From assembly GCA_002690445.1 (NCBI GenBank), contig NZER01000392.1, forward strand, positions 1-7,296: DNA of 7,296 nucleotides. The letters are read 5' to 3'. The translations under genes and the position numbers were made by a program. Source of the DNA: Candidatus Pacearchaeota archaeon (GTDB taxonomy: Archaea; Nanoarchaeota; Nanoarchaeia; Pacearchaeales; GW2011-AR1). Under the pieces are notes generated by a model. It had not been told where the DNA came from and did no database searches. It saw nothing but the letters and a program-made list of their open reading frames with translations. This document shows, piece after piece, positions 1 through 6,734 of the stretch. Each line of letters opens with the position of its first letter. Position 1 is the stretch's first letter.

Positions 1-689
1 CCGGCCTCCCTGGTCCCAGAAAGGCACCTGAATTGGCAACGAAAGAACCCCCGGCCCCGCTTGACGAGGCCATTCGTGAACAGGCACTAGACGCCGCGAT
101 TGAAGAGATGAAGTCCGTCTCTTCAGCAGACGGTGAACAAATTCTTGATAAGATTGACCAGCAAGTGGGCAATGTCAAGGTGGAGGAATCCTTCGTCGTT
201 GACCCACAGTTTGTGGATACTGTAAACATTTATTCAACGGTCGATGGCACTCCGAGTACGGTTCTCGTTTCAATGTTGAGTAAAGTGTTACGACGACGCG
301 TCCCACCGGATTCAAATATTCCTGAACGATTTCACGGACAGCGTGCTTTTGCACTGAAACCACCGGAGGATGCTCCTATTCGGCAGAAGCTTTTGTGCTG
401 GCTCCATCCAGACCATCCAATGCGAGAAGAGCTGGACGAGTTGGGCTTGACAACGGCGACTTGCCGAAAGGCGAATATCCCGTCGGAGTTCGAGGTTCAG
501 TCGCACGTGCAAATGAAGCACAAGCGAACCTGGTCAACGATTGAAGCCCACCGAAGTGAGACACGGCAGCAACAGGGTATTGACGCGCAGATGCAGCAAG
601 CTGAAGCGATGACGACTTTGGCTGAGGAACTGCGTGGCCTATTGACGGAGACTCCACGTCCTACTGGGCGAAAGGCGTCTACTAAGTAA
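1..689 (+). CDS. Phage protein with C-terminal Cys/His zinc-finger-like segment (5' partial)
   Basis: The frame is open to the left edge of the window with no stop, and reads about ten residues before the first possible start, a TTG at 33. The gene therefore probably begins upstream, and the TTG is not convincing because no clear ribosome site precedes it. Numbering from that TTG gives 218 residues. The N-terminal third is acidic and probably helical. A possible metal site follows: C122, H125, H128, C144, then F153, H158 and H163, in the order C-x2-H ... C ... F-x4-H-x4-H. The wide gap between the two cysteines is unlike a classical C2H2 finger. After it, a Gln- and Glu-rich helix (about 165-205) leads to a basic tail. 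From memory, small proteins with this Cys/His layout occur among structural genes of environmental phages, with no assigned role. DNA binding or a structural zinc knot are both possible. The coding call is firm; the function is not. Confidence 0.8.
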   Translation, partial: GLPGPRKAPELATKEPPAPLDEAIREQALDAAIEEMKSVSSADGEQILDKIDQQVGNVKVEESFVVDPQFVDTVNIYSTVDGTPSTVLVSMLSKVLRRRVPPDSNIPERFHGQRAFALKPPEDAPIRQKLLCWLHPDHPMREELDELGLTTATCRKANIPSEFEVQSHVQMKHKRTWSTIEAHRSETRQQQGIDAQMQQAEAMTTLAEELRGLLTETPRPTGRKASTK

Positions 690-690
690 T

Positions 691-736
691 GCGGTACCGC
701 TGGGGTAGGACTGCCTCCGTCCTATCCCAGCGCCGC
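691..736 (+). terminator. Strong intergenic hairpin, probable terminator or RNA-processing structure
   Basis: Starting two bases after the TAA at 687-689, positions 698-711 pair with 719-732 over 14 base pairs including one G-T wobble, around a 7-base loop at 712-718. A further four pairs (691-694 with 733-736) can form outside a 3-base bulge. A modest T-rich stretch (TCTTAATT, 737-744) follows, so this could be a rho-independent terminator, although the U tract is interrupted. It separates the zinc-finger-like gene from the virion genes. It ends 8 bases before the Shine-Dalgarno site of the next gene, so an RNA-stability or processing role is also possible. Confidence 0.55.
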
Positions 737-753
737 TCTTAATTGGAGTAAAG

Positions 754-2073
754 ATGGCGAAGACTGGCGAAGTCCTTCTGGGTGAGTTCTCCGATTTTAT
801 CGGGGATAAATTGGGTGATGCCACGAGCAGTTCTGGTGCATCCGACGGCTCCATTCTTGTTAGTGACACGCTTCGCCGTTTTGCGGAAGATACGATTGAG
901 GGTTGGTTTTTGCGTATTACCCACAGTGGACATGCCGCGCAGCACCGCATTCGTCGTATTACTTCTTTCTCAGACTCTGGTGGTTCTGCCACTGTGGCAC
1001 CGAATTTTGGTACACAGATTGGGTCAGGAGTTAATTTTGAACTACATCGGTATGACCCAGTTCGTAAGTTTGCGGCGTTGGACCGTGCACGGTTTAAGAT
1101 TATTGAAGACGTATTTTCCATTGTGCGGAACGACCTCGTCACCTCCGATGGTCGAAACGAAGAGTACCGTGTCCCCTCTGCCTTTTCTCGTGGCCCCCGA
1201 TTTGCGGTTGTTGAGAACCCCCTCGAAACGGATGCAGAATGGAATCTTCTAAGTTATCCGAAGTTGGACGAACTCACGTCATGGACAGCAGCAGGAGGCT
1301 TTGCTGCGTCACAGTTTTCTCGGGGCAACATTGACGATGTAGTGCCGAAGTATGACGAGAACTGTACCAAGATTGCGTATACCGATGGCGGTTCCGATGG
1401 GACGTACACCCAAGTTGTAGCCGATATGGATTCAAACTTCTCGGCTGCACGTGCTGCTGGACGTACGATGGAAGCCGGGATGTGGGTCTACTGTACCGAG
1501 GCGGGTGGGGTGGTAGAGATTGTACGTGATAGTGGGTCGGTCACGAGTAGCTCCCACCAAGGACTCGGTTGGGAGTTCCTTCGTGCACGAGGAGAGATAC
1601 CGCAAGCGAATGCCACTTTGCTTAGTGTCCGATTCCGAATACCAACAAGCGGAACTGCACGTGTCGCCTATCTCAATCGTGCCTGGTTAGCATACGATAA
1701 CATTCCACAGTTTTACGATGACCGCACAGGCATCTCGACGCTATACGACGACACACTCAAACGCTTCTGGCTTCAGCGCGGGCCTGCCCCACGTGGTCAC
1801 CAAATTCGTTTGTTTGGAAAAGAGCCTGTGTCTGCACTCGGTACGACTCTGAGTACCGCCTCAACAAACACGATGGAAGTAGACGACTCATCCGCACAGA
1901 TTCTGTACGCGGAAGCGGCGAAGCTGCTATTTGGAGACGACCTGTATAACTCGGAAGACCTTCAGGGTATTGCCGAGAAGATTCAGTGGGTCGATCTTCA
2001 GCGGAAAGAACTCGCTATGTCCTTCCCGTTTAACTCTCCACGGGGTCGTATCCGTGGTCCGTATAGTGAGTAG
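754..2073 (+). CDS. Virion structural protein with probable carbohydrate-binding-like insert
   Basis: This 439-residue protein starts at an ATG with GGAG (745-748) five bases upstream. I see three parts. Residues 1-160 carry a GWFLRITHSG segment, then TVAPNF and NFELHRYDP, then a helix near 106-127. This resembles the N-terminal part of virion or head-tail proteins in environmental phages (family memory, not a search). Residues 163-315 begin with NLLSYPKLDELTSW and end in strands with AYLNRAWLAYD. That opening and the beta-rich composition recall carbohydrate-binding modules of the CBM4/9 type. Residues 330-439 return to the virion style (RFWLQRGPAPRGHQIRLFG, then a helix near 385-395) and end in a basic RGRIRGPYSE tail. 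The simplest reading is a structural adaptor with a sugar-binding domain inserted in the middle and displayed on the particle. The gene is followed after 7 bases by the propeller-like gene, probably in the same transcript. Virion protein is likely; the exact position in the particle is not known. Confidence 0.7.
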   Translation: MAKTGEVLLGEFSDFIGDKLGDATSSSGASDGSILVSDTLRRFAEDTIEGWFLRITHSGHAAQHRIRRITSFSDSGGSATVAPNFGTQIGSGVNFELHRYDPVRKFAALDRARFKIIEDVFSIVRNDLVTSDGRNEEYRVPSAFSRGPRFAVVENPLETDAEWNLLSYPKLDELTSWTAAGGFAASQFSRGNIDDVVPKYDENCTKIAYTDGGSDGTYTQVVADMDSNFSAARAAGRTMEAGMWVYCTEAGGVVEIVRDSGSVTSSSHQGLGWEFLRARGEIPQANATLLSVRFRIPTSGTARVAYLNRAWLAYDNIPQFYDDRTGISTLYDDTLKRFWLQRGPAPRGHQIRLFGKEPVSALGTTLSTASTNTMEVDDSSAQILYAEAAKLLFGDDLYNSEDLQGIAEKIQWVDLQRKELAMSFPFNSPRGRIRGPYSE

Positions 2074-2080
2074 GTAGGCT

Positions 2081-4024
2081 GTGGGAAGGTTTAGCGAAGG
2101 CTCTGACCTGACCCTCATTGTAGAGGATGAGGAAGTCCCTATCTACGTGGCTTCAGAAGAGGGAGCAAAACTGATACTAGATGGTATCGCACCCGAAACA
2201 CCGAATCAGTTTCGAGTTGACCCTTTTGGCTACGAGTCGATTGACCCCCGCGTCAGCACACCTGTTAGCTTCGAAGACTGGGCGGAGGGGTGTGGTTTCG
2301 AAGAGGGTCGGGATAAGTTTAGTCGTGAGACACCGTTGCGTGTGCGTCGCTATAACTACACTCGGGGTGTTGACCTCTCCTGGCCGGGACGAGGGCTTAA
2401 ATCGGCTATACGGCAAGCTCCAGGCGGAATTGACGCCGCTCCGACCAAGTTCTTCTACAGTCCGTCTCTCGGTGTCTTCGCTTTAGCAACAACGTCCATC
2501 TGGGAGTGGAATAGTACGACGTGGACGGAACGGGATGATGCGTCTTCGGATGGGTCAAACTACACGGACATTACAGAGCTAGACGCCGTTCTATACGCCG
2601 CGCGTGGTACATCGAGAGACTACAAGTATTCGACAAACGGCACCTCATGGACAGCGTTTACCGATGCTGACCTAAACTATGACTATTTTGCGACTCGTTC
2701 TGGTGAGTCGAACCAAGGAGTTCTTTGGGGCATTCAGGCTGACGGTCTCATTCGAAATACAGTAGACGGGCAGAACAGCGGTACCGCGTGGACGTTAGCC
2801 GATGCTGTTGGACATACGAGTGAAACGGTAACCGGTCTTCTTGAGGGTGATGATGGTAACCTGTATGTCTTCAAGCGTGAAGGCATCTACCGGTACACTG
2901 GTACAGCAACCGAGGACGTGTGGAAGTCCAAATACCTTTCAACTGAGAATGGTAAGAAAGCCTACCGGCACTCTGACGGTCGATTCTACGTACCATATGG
3001 CAGCGGTATGCTCCAGTTTGACCCGCTTGTTGAGGGCACGACACTCGTTCACGTTTTCCCCGGACAACGTCGTATTGGAAACTCTGAGATTACGGGGAAT
3101 GTTACGGCTATCGGTGGAGATGAACAGTGGCTCTACATCGCAGTCAAAAATGGTGCCGGAAACACATACATCCTCAAGGGACTACCCGACTTAGACATCT
3201 GGCATACGTTCCTCTACCTTGGTGCGAACGACTGCAACGCACTCCTAGTAGTGCCCGAAGGCACAGTACACGCATCAAACCCGGTACTCCTTATGGGCGT
3301 CGGAGCCAGCGCCCAGCACGTGGTCCTCCCACGTCCAGGGCACGACCCACTAAGTGATGATAACTACGAGTTCGATACGGCTGACGGTGTTGTTGTCGGC
3401 CCCTGGCTTGATTACGGTGCACAAACATACTCAAAGTTTTTGAACGCTGGTCGTACAGTTATGCGTGGCGCAACCGCAGCACGCACGGTTGTTCTTGCGT
3501 ACGATTTAGATGATGGCGGGTCATTTACAACATTGCTCACATCAAGTTCAGACGGGCAAACAGAAGAGACAATCACCTCCGATGTCTCGTTTGTACGTAT
3601 TCGGTATCAAGCAACAGTCACATCCAACGCGGTGACCCATAGTCCAGTTTGGCTCGGAAGCGTTTTGGAAGCGACACCGAATCCTCCACGATTCCGTAGT
3701 TGGCAGCCGCGTGTCTTAATGTTGGATGAACCACGCCAGAATACGGGAGGCCGGTCACGCATCTCCGCATCGAAGACTAAGCGTCTCCTGCTCAAGGCCC
3801 CTACAGTGCGTTGTCAGCTACGTGACGGCGCGGGAAGTACATACGTGGTCAAAGTCCTTGACATTGGTCCTGGCCCGGTTGTTACTGTGCAAGACGGTGG
3901 CCGAAACCGGCAAGTTGGTTCTTTAGATATGAGTATTGTGGAGGTAGGCGTCGTTTCTCTCGGCACTACCGAAGCATTGATTTACGATGTCGGAGCTTGG
4001 AACTCTGGAAAGGTGTATTCATAA
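2081..4024 (+). CDS. Large tail or virion protein with beta-propeller-like repeats
   Basis: The protein has 647 residues and a GTG start. An in-frame TAG at 2075-2077 rules out any earlier start, and AGGTAGG (2072-2078) serves as a close ribosome site. The next methionine is near residue 308, so a later start would remove half the protein. Residues about 120-420 contain recurring strand motifs of the type LYAARG, LYVFKREGIYRYTG, RFYVPYGSGMLQFD and LYIAVKNG, spaced like the blades of a beta-propeller. Residues about 430-530 look like a beta-sandwich (VVVGPWLDYG ... VRIRYQATV). Residues 540-625 form a smaller beta-rich domain, followed by a short tail. There is no signal peptide or membrane segment. 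Its place directly before the fibre gene, sharing one base with it, suggests a tail-tip, hub or neck component. It could also be a receptor-contact protein. I cannot assign it to a named family, and the propeller is inferred from strand rhythm only. Confidence 0.7.
   Translation: MGRFSEGSDLTLIVEDEEVPIYVASEEGAKLILDGIAPETPNQFRVDPFGYESIDPRVSTPVSFEDWAEGCGFEEGRDKFSRETPLRVRRYNYTRGVDLSWPGRGLKSAIRQAPGGIDAAPTKFFYSPSLGVFALATTSIWEWNSTTWTERDDASSDGSNYTDITELDAVLYAARGTSRDYKYSTNGTSWTAFTDADLNYDYFATRSGESNQGVLWGIQADGLIRNTVDGQNSGTAWTLADAVGHTSETVTGLLEGDDGNLYVFKREGIYRYTGTATEDVWKSKYLSTENGKKAYRHSDGRFYVPYGSGMLQFDPLVEGTTLVHVFPGQRRIGNSEITGNVTAIGGDEQWLYIAVKNGAGNTYILKGLPDLDIWHTFLYLGANDCNALLVVPEGTVHASNPVLLMGVGASAQHVVLPRPGHDPLSDDNYEFDTADGVVVGPWLDYGAQTYSKFLNAGRTVMRGATAARTVVLAYDLDDGGSFTTLLTSSSDGQTEETITSDVSFVRIRYQATVTSNAVTHSPVWLGSVLEATPNPPRFRSWQPRVLMLDEPRQNTGGRSRISASKTKRLLLKAPTVRCQLRDGAGSTYVVKVLDIGPGPVVTVQDGGRNRQVGSLDMSIVEVGVVSLGTTEALIYDVGAWNSGKVYS
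4007..4013 (+). promoter_or_regulatory. Ribosome binding site GGAAAGG that fixes the fibre start
   Basis: GGAAAGG lies 10 bases before the ATG at 4024, which overlaps the TAA of the upstream gene by one base. A TTG at 3997 is in frame but lies upstream of this site and would put the start 28 bases inside the preceding gene. The N-terminus MALTQVTAGDTAQASDIN also matches the usual beginning of phage fibre proteins, so 4024 is preferred. Confidence 0.7.
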
Positions 4025-5322
4025 TGGCTCTTACACAGGTTACTGCGGGTGATACCGCACAAGCAAGTGATATTAATCAGTTTAAGAACGCGCTTGAAGG
4101 CGCGTCAGGGGCAACGGTAAGCTATTCGTTACTGGTAGCGTCAGGGCAAAACTTCTTGATGACGCTTCCTGATAACGCTGCGGCGAGGAAGCTCAGCATT
4201 CGGGACTCCGACTTGTCCGAGATTTTCAATGTTGACTCAAATGGCAACATGAAGGCTTACGGCACTGCCACAGTGGTGGGGACGGCAACGGTCGGTGCGC
4301 TTACGACGGCAGGAGCAGTTGCAGGTGCAACAGTGACGGCATCCGGTGCGGTTCAAGGGGCAACAGTGGTTTCAGTTGGAGCCCTCACCGCCGCCAGCGC
4401 AGACATTGCCGGTACGCTTCAGTTGGGGTCGAGTAATATCACGACCTGTACGGCAGCAGGGCTACTGAAGCACGAAGCCGGTGGGCTTGAATTCGACGCC
4501 TCGGCCATCACGACCGGAGGAATTGTTAAAGGTGCCTCTTCTGGGGTGATGGCAATCCTTGCTCGTGGCAGCGCAAACCAACACCTCACGGTAAATGCCG
4601 GAGGTACCGACATCGCTTGGGCCACTGTGGCCGGTGCGTCTCTGGTGGGTGTGCTAGAAGACTTCGACGAAAGCCGCGCGTTGCTCATGTGGTCTGACTT
4701 TGCAGGCGACGTGGCGAACGCCGCGTGGGCTGACCGAACCAGCTTTGATATTGGGTGTACCAAATGGGTGGACGGCGGCGGGACGTTCAACCAGGAGACT
4801 GCCAATAGTGGTGGCCTCATCTACTTGAACACCAGCGCGGACACTTCCACTTCGTCGGCAGCGATTATGCATTACGAAGGGGGTCCAGCGGACTTTAACA
4901 AAGACCCTCGAATAAAGTTCAAGTGCAACTTTGAAGCCGCGACCTCCGCGTTGCAAGTCCAAGCTGGTGGATTCAATTCCGCCAGAGCGCCGACTGACTG
5001 GGACGCGACGAGCAATGATTGCGCGATGTTCAGGTCCGTGACGACCGGCAATCTGTTCGCCGTGACAGGAAGCGGCTCAGCAGAAACGACTACAGATTTG
5101 GGCTCAGTGTACACGCTCGGAAACAACGCAGTTTTTGAAATTGTCTCGTCAAGTAACGGCGCGTCGTGGGCCTTCAAGATTGACGGGACCACACGAGCCA
5201 CGCATACGTCAAACCTACCCGATGCAAAAATGCAATGTATGATAGGTATTGCAAATAACACCACGACCGCCCTCCGAATCGACAACTTGGATTATATCTG
5301 GGCGACACAGGATAGGGATTAA
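4024..5322 (+). CDS. Tail fibre protein with repeat shaft and lectin-like C-terminal domain
   Basis: The protein has 432 residues from the ATG at 4024. The N-terminus (TQVTAGDTAQASDINQFKNA, 4-23) is a sequence style often seen at the start of phage fibre proteins and probably attaches the fibre to the virion. Residues 80-135 are a Gly/Ala/Val/Thr-rich shaft with 11-residue repeats. Residues 154-200 (GLEFDASAITTGGIVKGASS, then GVMAILARGSANQHLTV and IAWA) form a segment common to fibres of environmental phages. From about 211 a beta-rich domain begins (LLMWSDFAGDV); it includes SGGLIYLNTS and FEIVSSSNGASWAFKIDG, and ends with LRIDNLDYIW. This has the look of a concanavalin-like jelly roll, suited to binding a surface glycan. 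The protein is probably trimeric, by analogy with other fibres. It would determine host recognition. No intramolecular chaperone or enzymatic motif is visible. The fibre role is well supported; the C-terminal fold is inferred. Confidence 0.85.
   Translation: MALTQVTAGDTAQASDINQFKNALEGASGATVSYSLLVASGQNFLMTLPDNAAARKLSIRDSDLSEIFNVDSNGNMKAYGTATVVGTATVGALTTAGAVAGATVTASGAVQGATVVSVGALTAASADIAGTLQLGSSNITTCTAAGLLKHEAGGLEFDASAITTGGIVKGASSGVMAILARGSANQHLTVNAGGTDIAWATVAGASLVGVLEDFDESRALLMWSDFAGDVANAAWADRTSFDIGCTKWVDGGGTFNQETANSGGLIYLNTSADTSTSSAAIMHYEGGPADFNKDPRIKFKCNFEAATSALQVQAGGFNSARAPTDWDATSNDCAMFRSVTTGNLFAVTGSGSAETTTDLGSVYTLGNNAVFEIVSSSNGASWAFKIDGTTRATHTSNLPDAKMQCMIGIANNTTTALRIDNLDYIWATQDRD
4315..4413 (+). 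repeat. Three imperfect 33-base (11-residue) tandem repeats in the fibre shaft
   Basis: Units at 4315-4347, 4348-4380 and 4381-4413 encode AVAGATVTASG, AVQGATVVSVG and ALTAASADIAG (residues 98-130). The first two are close in protein sequence and share the DNA string GCAACAGTG; the third has diverged. Shorter related motifs (TATVVG, TATVG, ALTTAG) lie just before. The alternating small and beta-branched residues with Gly turns fit a repeating beta shaft in a trimeric fibre. Confidence 0.65.
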
Positions 5323-5325
5323 AAA

Positions 5326-5604
5326 ATGGCATACTATCTTAAACGTACCGACGGCAGAAATGTAGCAGGCGAAGGTCGTACTATTATGGGAGTGTCGATT
5401 CGTCGTGACATTCCTGACACTGTCGTATTTATTGCTGAAGAGCAACGTTCAGGCGATGAGATTATTACGCAAGCGGTTTACGAAGAGACGCTCGCCTCGA
5501 ACAACGCTTGGACTGCCGCAAACCCGAAACCGTTGCCGCCGGACCCAGAACCACAGTTCTCTCAGGACGAACTCAAGAGCCTCCGCGCCCTACTGAATCA
5601 GTAA
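5326..5604 (+). CDS. Small phage protein of unknown function downstream of the fibre
   Basis: The 92-residue product starts at an ATG with AGGGA (5314-5318) seven bases upstream, three bases after the fibre gene's stop. Residues 1-60 look like a small mixed alpha/beta domain (MAYYLKRTDGRN ... VVFIAEEQRSGDEI). A proline-rich linker follows (PKPLPPDPEPQ, 67-77), then a short amphipathic helix (SQDELKSLRALLNQ, 79-92) at the C-terminus. There is no membrane segment, signal peptide or known catalytic motif. Small unknown genes often follow fibre genes and can be fibre-assembly or accessory proteins. Its stop overlaps the start of the membrane-anchored gene that follows, so the two are probably made together. 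I do not recognise the family. Confidence 0.75.
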   Translation: MAYYLKRTDGRNVAGEGRTIMGVSIRRDIPDTVVFIAEEQRSGDEIITQAVYEETLASNNAWTAANPKPLPPDPEPQFSQDELKSLRALLNQ

Positions 5605-5849
5605 TGGAATACGGGAAGTATACCGACCGGGAGTTACTTCTCATTACCGCTCAACGGACGGAGCGGATTGAACGCACGATTGACGGGAACGGACAGCCGG
5701 GGCTCATTAGCCGGATGGCTACGGTGGAGGAGGGGCTGGAGAATTTGGAGGAGCCGACTCGGAACCGGACACCGATTGTGGGTGGGGTGGCGGGCGTCAT
5801 TAGCGTGGTCATCGTAAGCGTCTTTGAGGCGTTACGCAGGATACACTAA
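5604..5849 (+). CDS. Small protein with C-terminal membrane helix, possible holin or lysis accessory
   Basis: The 81-residue product starts at an ATG that shares one base with the preceding TAA (TAATG). No good Shine-Dalgarno site is visible, so translation probably depends on coupling. An in-frame upstream extension would lie inside the previous gene and reads as low-quality sequence. Residues 1-50 are charged and mostly helical (RELLLITAQRTERIERTID, then RMATVEEGLENLEE) and could form a coiled coil. Residues 57-74 (PIVGGVAGVISVVIVSVF) are one membrane helix, followed by a short basic end (RRIH). This layout resembles small XhlA-type or other phage membrane proteins next to tail genes, including some single-helix holins. 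Lysis accessory is the best guess. A different phage membrane protein is possible, since a second holin-like gene sits on the opposite strand. Confidence 0.7.
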   Translation: MEYGKYTDRELLLITAQRTERIERTIDGNGQPGLISRMATVEEGLENLEEPTRNRTPIVGGVAGVISVVIVSVFEALRRIH

Positions 5850-6004
5850 TGCCGTTAGGACCATCGATTGAGAAGAATATCCGTGACCTAAAAGAAACGC
5901 ACCCGGACTGGCCGCATCCGCGAGTGGTTGCGGCTGCGCTCTCCGCTGCTTGCCGTGCAGGGAATGAGAAAGCTTGCCGCGAGAACGAGAAGCAGGCTGA
6001 GTAG
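5849..6004 (+). CDS. Short 51-residue phage protein, last gene of the plus-strand block
   Basis: An ATG at 5849 overlaps the preceding TAA by one base, and AGGA (5838-5841) lies seven bases upstream. The frame reads 51 codons to a TAG at 6002-6004. The product begins MPLGPSIEKNIRDLKETHPD and continues to a helix with HPRVVAAALSAACRAG (residues 23-38), then a charged Lys/Glu-rich tail. The pattern MPLG, a Ser/Ile-rich stretch, N-I-x-x-L and a later V-A-A-A-L-S-A-A is similar to a widespread type of very small phage protein (MPL...NI...QAVAIALSxA) of unknown role; this comparison is from memory. The length, ribosome site and chain of TAATG junctions support a real gene. It ends one base before the stop of the convergent amidase gene. 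Confidence 0.75.
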   Translation: MPLGPSIEKNIRDLKETHPDWPHPRVVAAALSAACRAGNEKACRENEKQAE

Positions 6005-6005
6005 C

Positions 6006-6734
6006 TTAAGCGTCACGAAGCGGACCAAGTTTCACACGTAGCGTACTCGCTGCAAGCTCGTCTCGAACGATATCACGTACCTGCTTTTCAGTTAACGTTG
6101 CCCCTGTAAACTTAGGCTCAACTAAGTCTTGCACATCGGCTATGGCTTCCAGGGTTGGGAAGACGTTTCCTGGGTCACTCTTGCCTGCTTTCACCTGGCT
6201 GTGCAACCAGATGCCCTCAGCGTCATTAGGGAGCGTCACAGGGCGTGTCAGGTACGGGTCAGCCAGTAGTACCGGTGGAATGTCAAACTCTCGGCACCAC
6301 GCTGCCGTTTGCCAGATGCCGTTCTCGATGACGTCATCATCATACTCTTCATCAGGAAACCGCTGCAAGAACTCTAGGCCGAGAGACGTTAAGGCAACAC
6401 CCTTGGCTCCGAGACCGGCGTGCCAGTAGGCGTAGGTCTGCCACTGGGCCTGACCAGCCTCATGCGATATGTCCGTGTATCGAGTAGGGGTCGGCCAGAG
6501 ATGCACAACAACGTCTGTGCCGGCAATAGCGTGCGTCGCCGCTTCGCTCTTCTCGTTACCAAACCAGTTTTTCGTTGCACTGAGTTCGGTTGCGAGAGAG
6601 TGATTTTGCCCGCCACGAGTGCTGTGCCACCCTATCGTACGAATCTCTCGTCCATACCGTGGTTGTCCCGGCCCGCTGCCAGGCCAGTAGTTTGGCGTTG
6701 GGGCAAACTCAGTCTTTACAGTCACAAGTACCAC
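6006..6734 (-). CDS. Endolysin: zinc-dependent N-acetylmuramoyl-L-alanine amidase (Amidase_2/PGRP type)
   Basis: This enzyme would cut the bond between N-acetylmuramic acid and L-alanine in peptidoglycan at the end of infection. I place the start at GTG 6734, ten bases after GGAAAG (6750-6745), giving 242 residues. The reading frame could run back to 6848, but that part is antisense-like, Pro/Trp-rich and sits inside the holin gene. The expected Amidase_2 signatures are present: TIGWHSTRGG with the first zinc ligand H37, YAYWHAGLGAKGVALT (102-116), and IWLHSQVKAGKSDPGNVFP with H178 and D187 as the other ligands, in the order of AmpD-type enzymes. Residues 210-242 are a short helical tail (LTEKQVRDIVRDELAAS), not a recognisable cell-wall-binding domain. 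There is no signal peptide, so export would need the holin encoded just upstream, with which it overlaps by 26 bases. Function is very likely; the exact start is less certain. Confidence 0.9.
   Translation of the reverse strand: MVLVTVKTEFAPTPNYWPGSGPGQPRYGREIRTIGWHSTRGGQNHSLATELSATKNWFGNEKSEAATHAIAGTDVVVHLWPTPTRYTDISHEAGQAQWQTYAYWHAGLGAKGVALTSLGLEFLQRFPDEEYDDDVIENGIWQTAAWCREFDIPPVLLADPYLTRPVTLPNDAEGIWLHSQVKAGKSDPGNVFPTLEAIADVQDLVEPKFTGATLTEKQVRDIVRDELAASTLRVKLGPLRDA

Noticed and set aside
639..1142. Minus-strand open frame of 167 codons, and similar ones at 4419-4820, 4654-4962 and 4872-5285
   Set aside because: They lie opposite strong coding frames, have no ribosome site or family signature, and look like antisense shadows.
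782..1252. Plus-strand open frame of 156 codons within the virion gene
   Set aside because: It is an alternative frame of the 754-2073 gene, with no matching ribosome site and no recognisable domain.
3318..3334. Six-base-pair hairpin ACGTGG/CCACGT inside the propeller-like gene
   Set aside because: It is short, within coding sequence and lacks a T tract; it is expected by chance at this length.
3997..4023. In-frame TTG start adding nine residues to the fibre protein
   Set aside because: The ribosome site GGAAAGG is downstream of it, and ATG 4024 gives a typical fibre N-terminus with a TAATG junction.
5508..5603. Upstream in-frame extension of the 81-residue membrane protein
   Set aside because: It overlaps the preceding gene for 32 codons, has no ribosome site, and the TAATG at 5604 gives a better start.
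5972..5998. Possible stem near the end of the 51-codon gene as a terminator for the convergent junction
   Set aside because: Only six pairs with a wobble and a long loop, with no T-rich tract on either strand.
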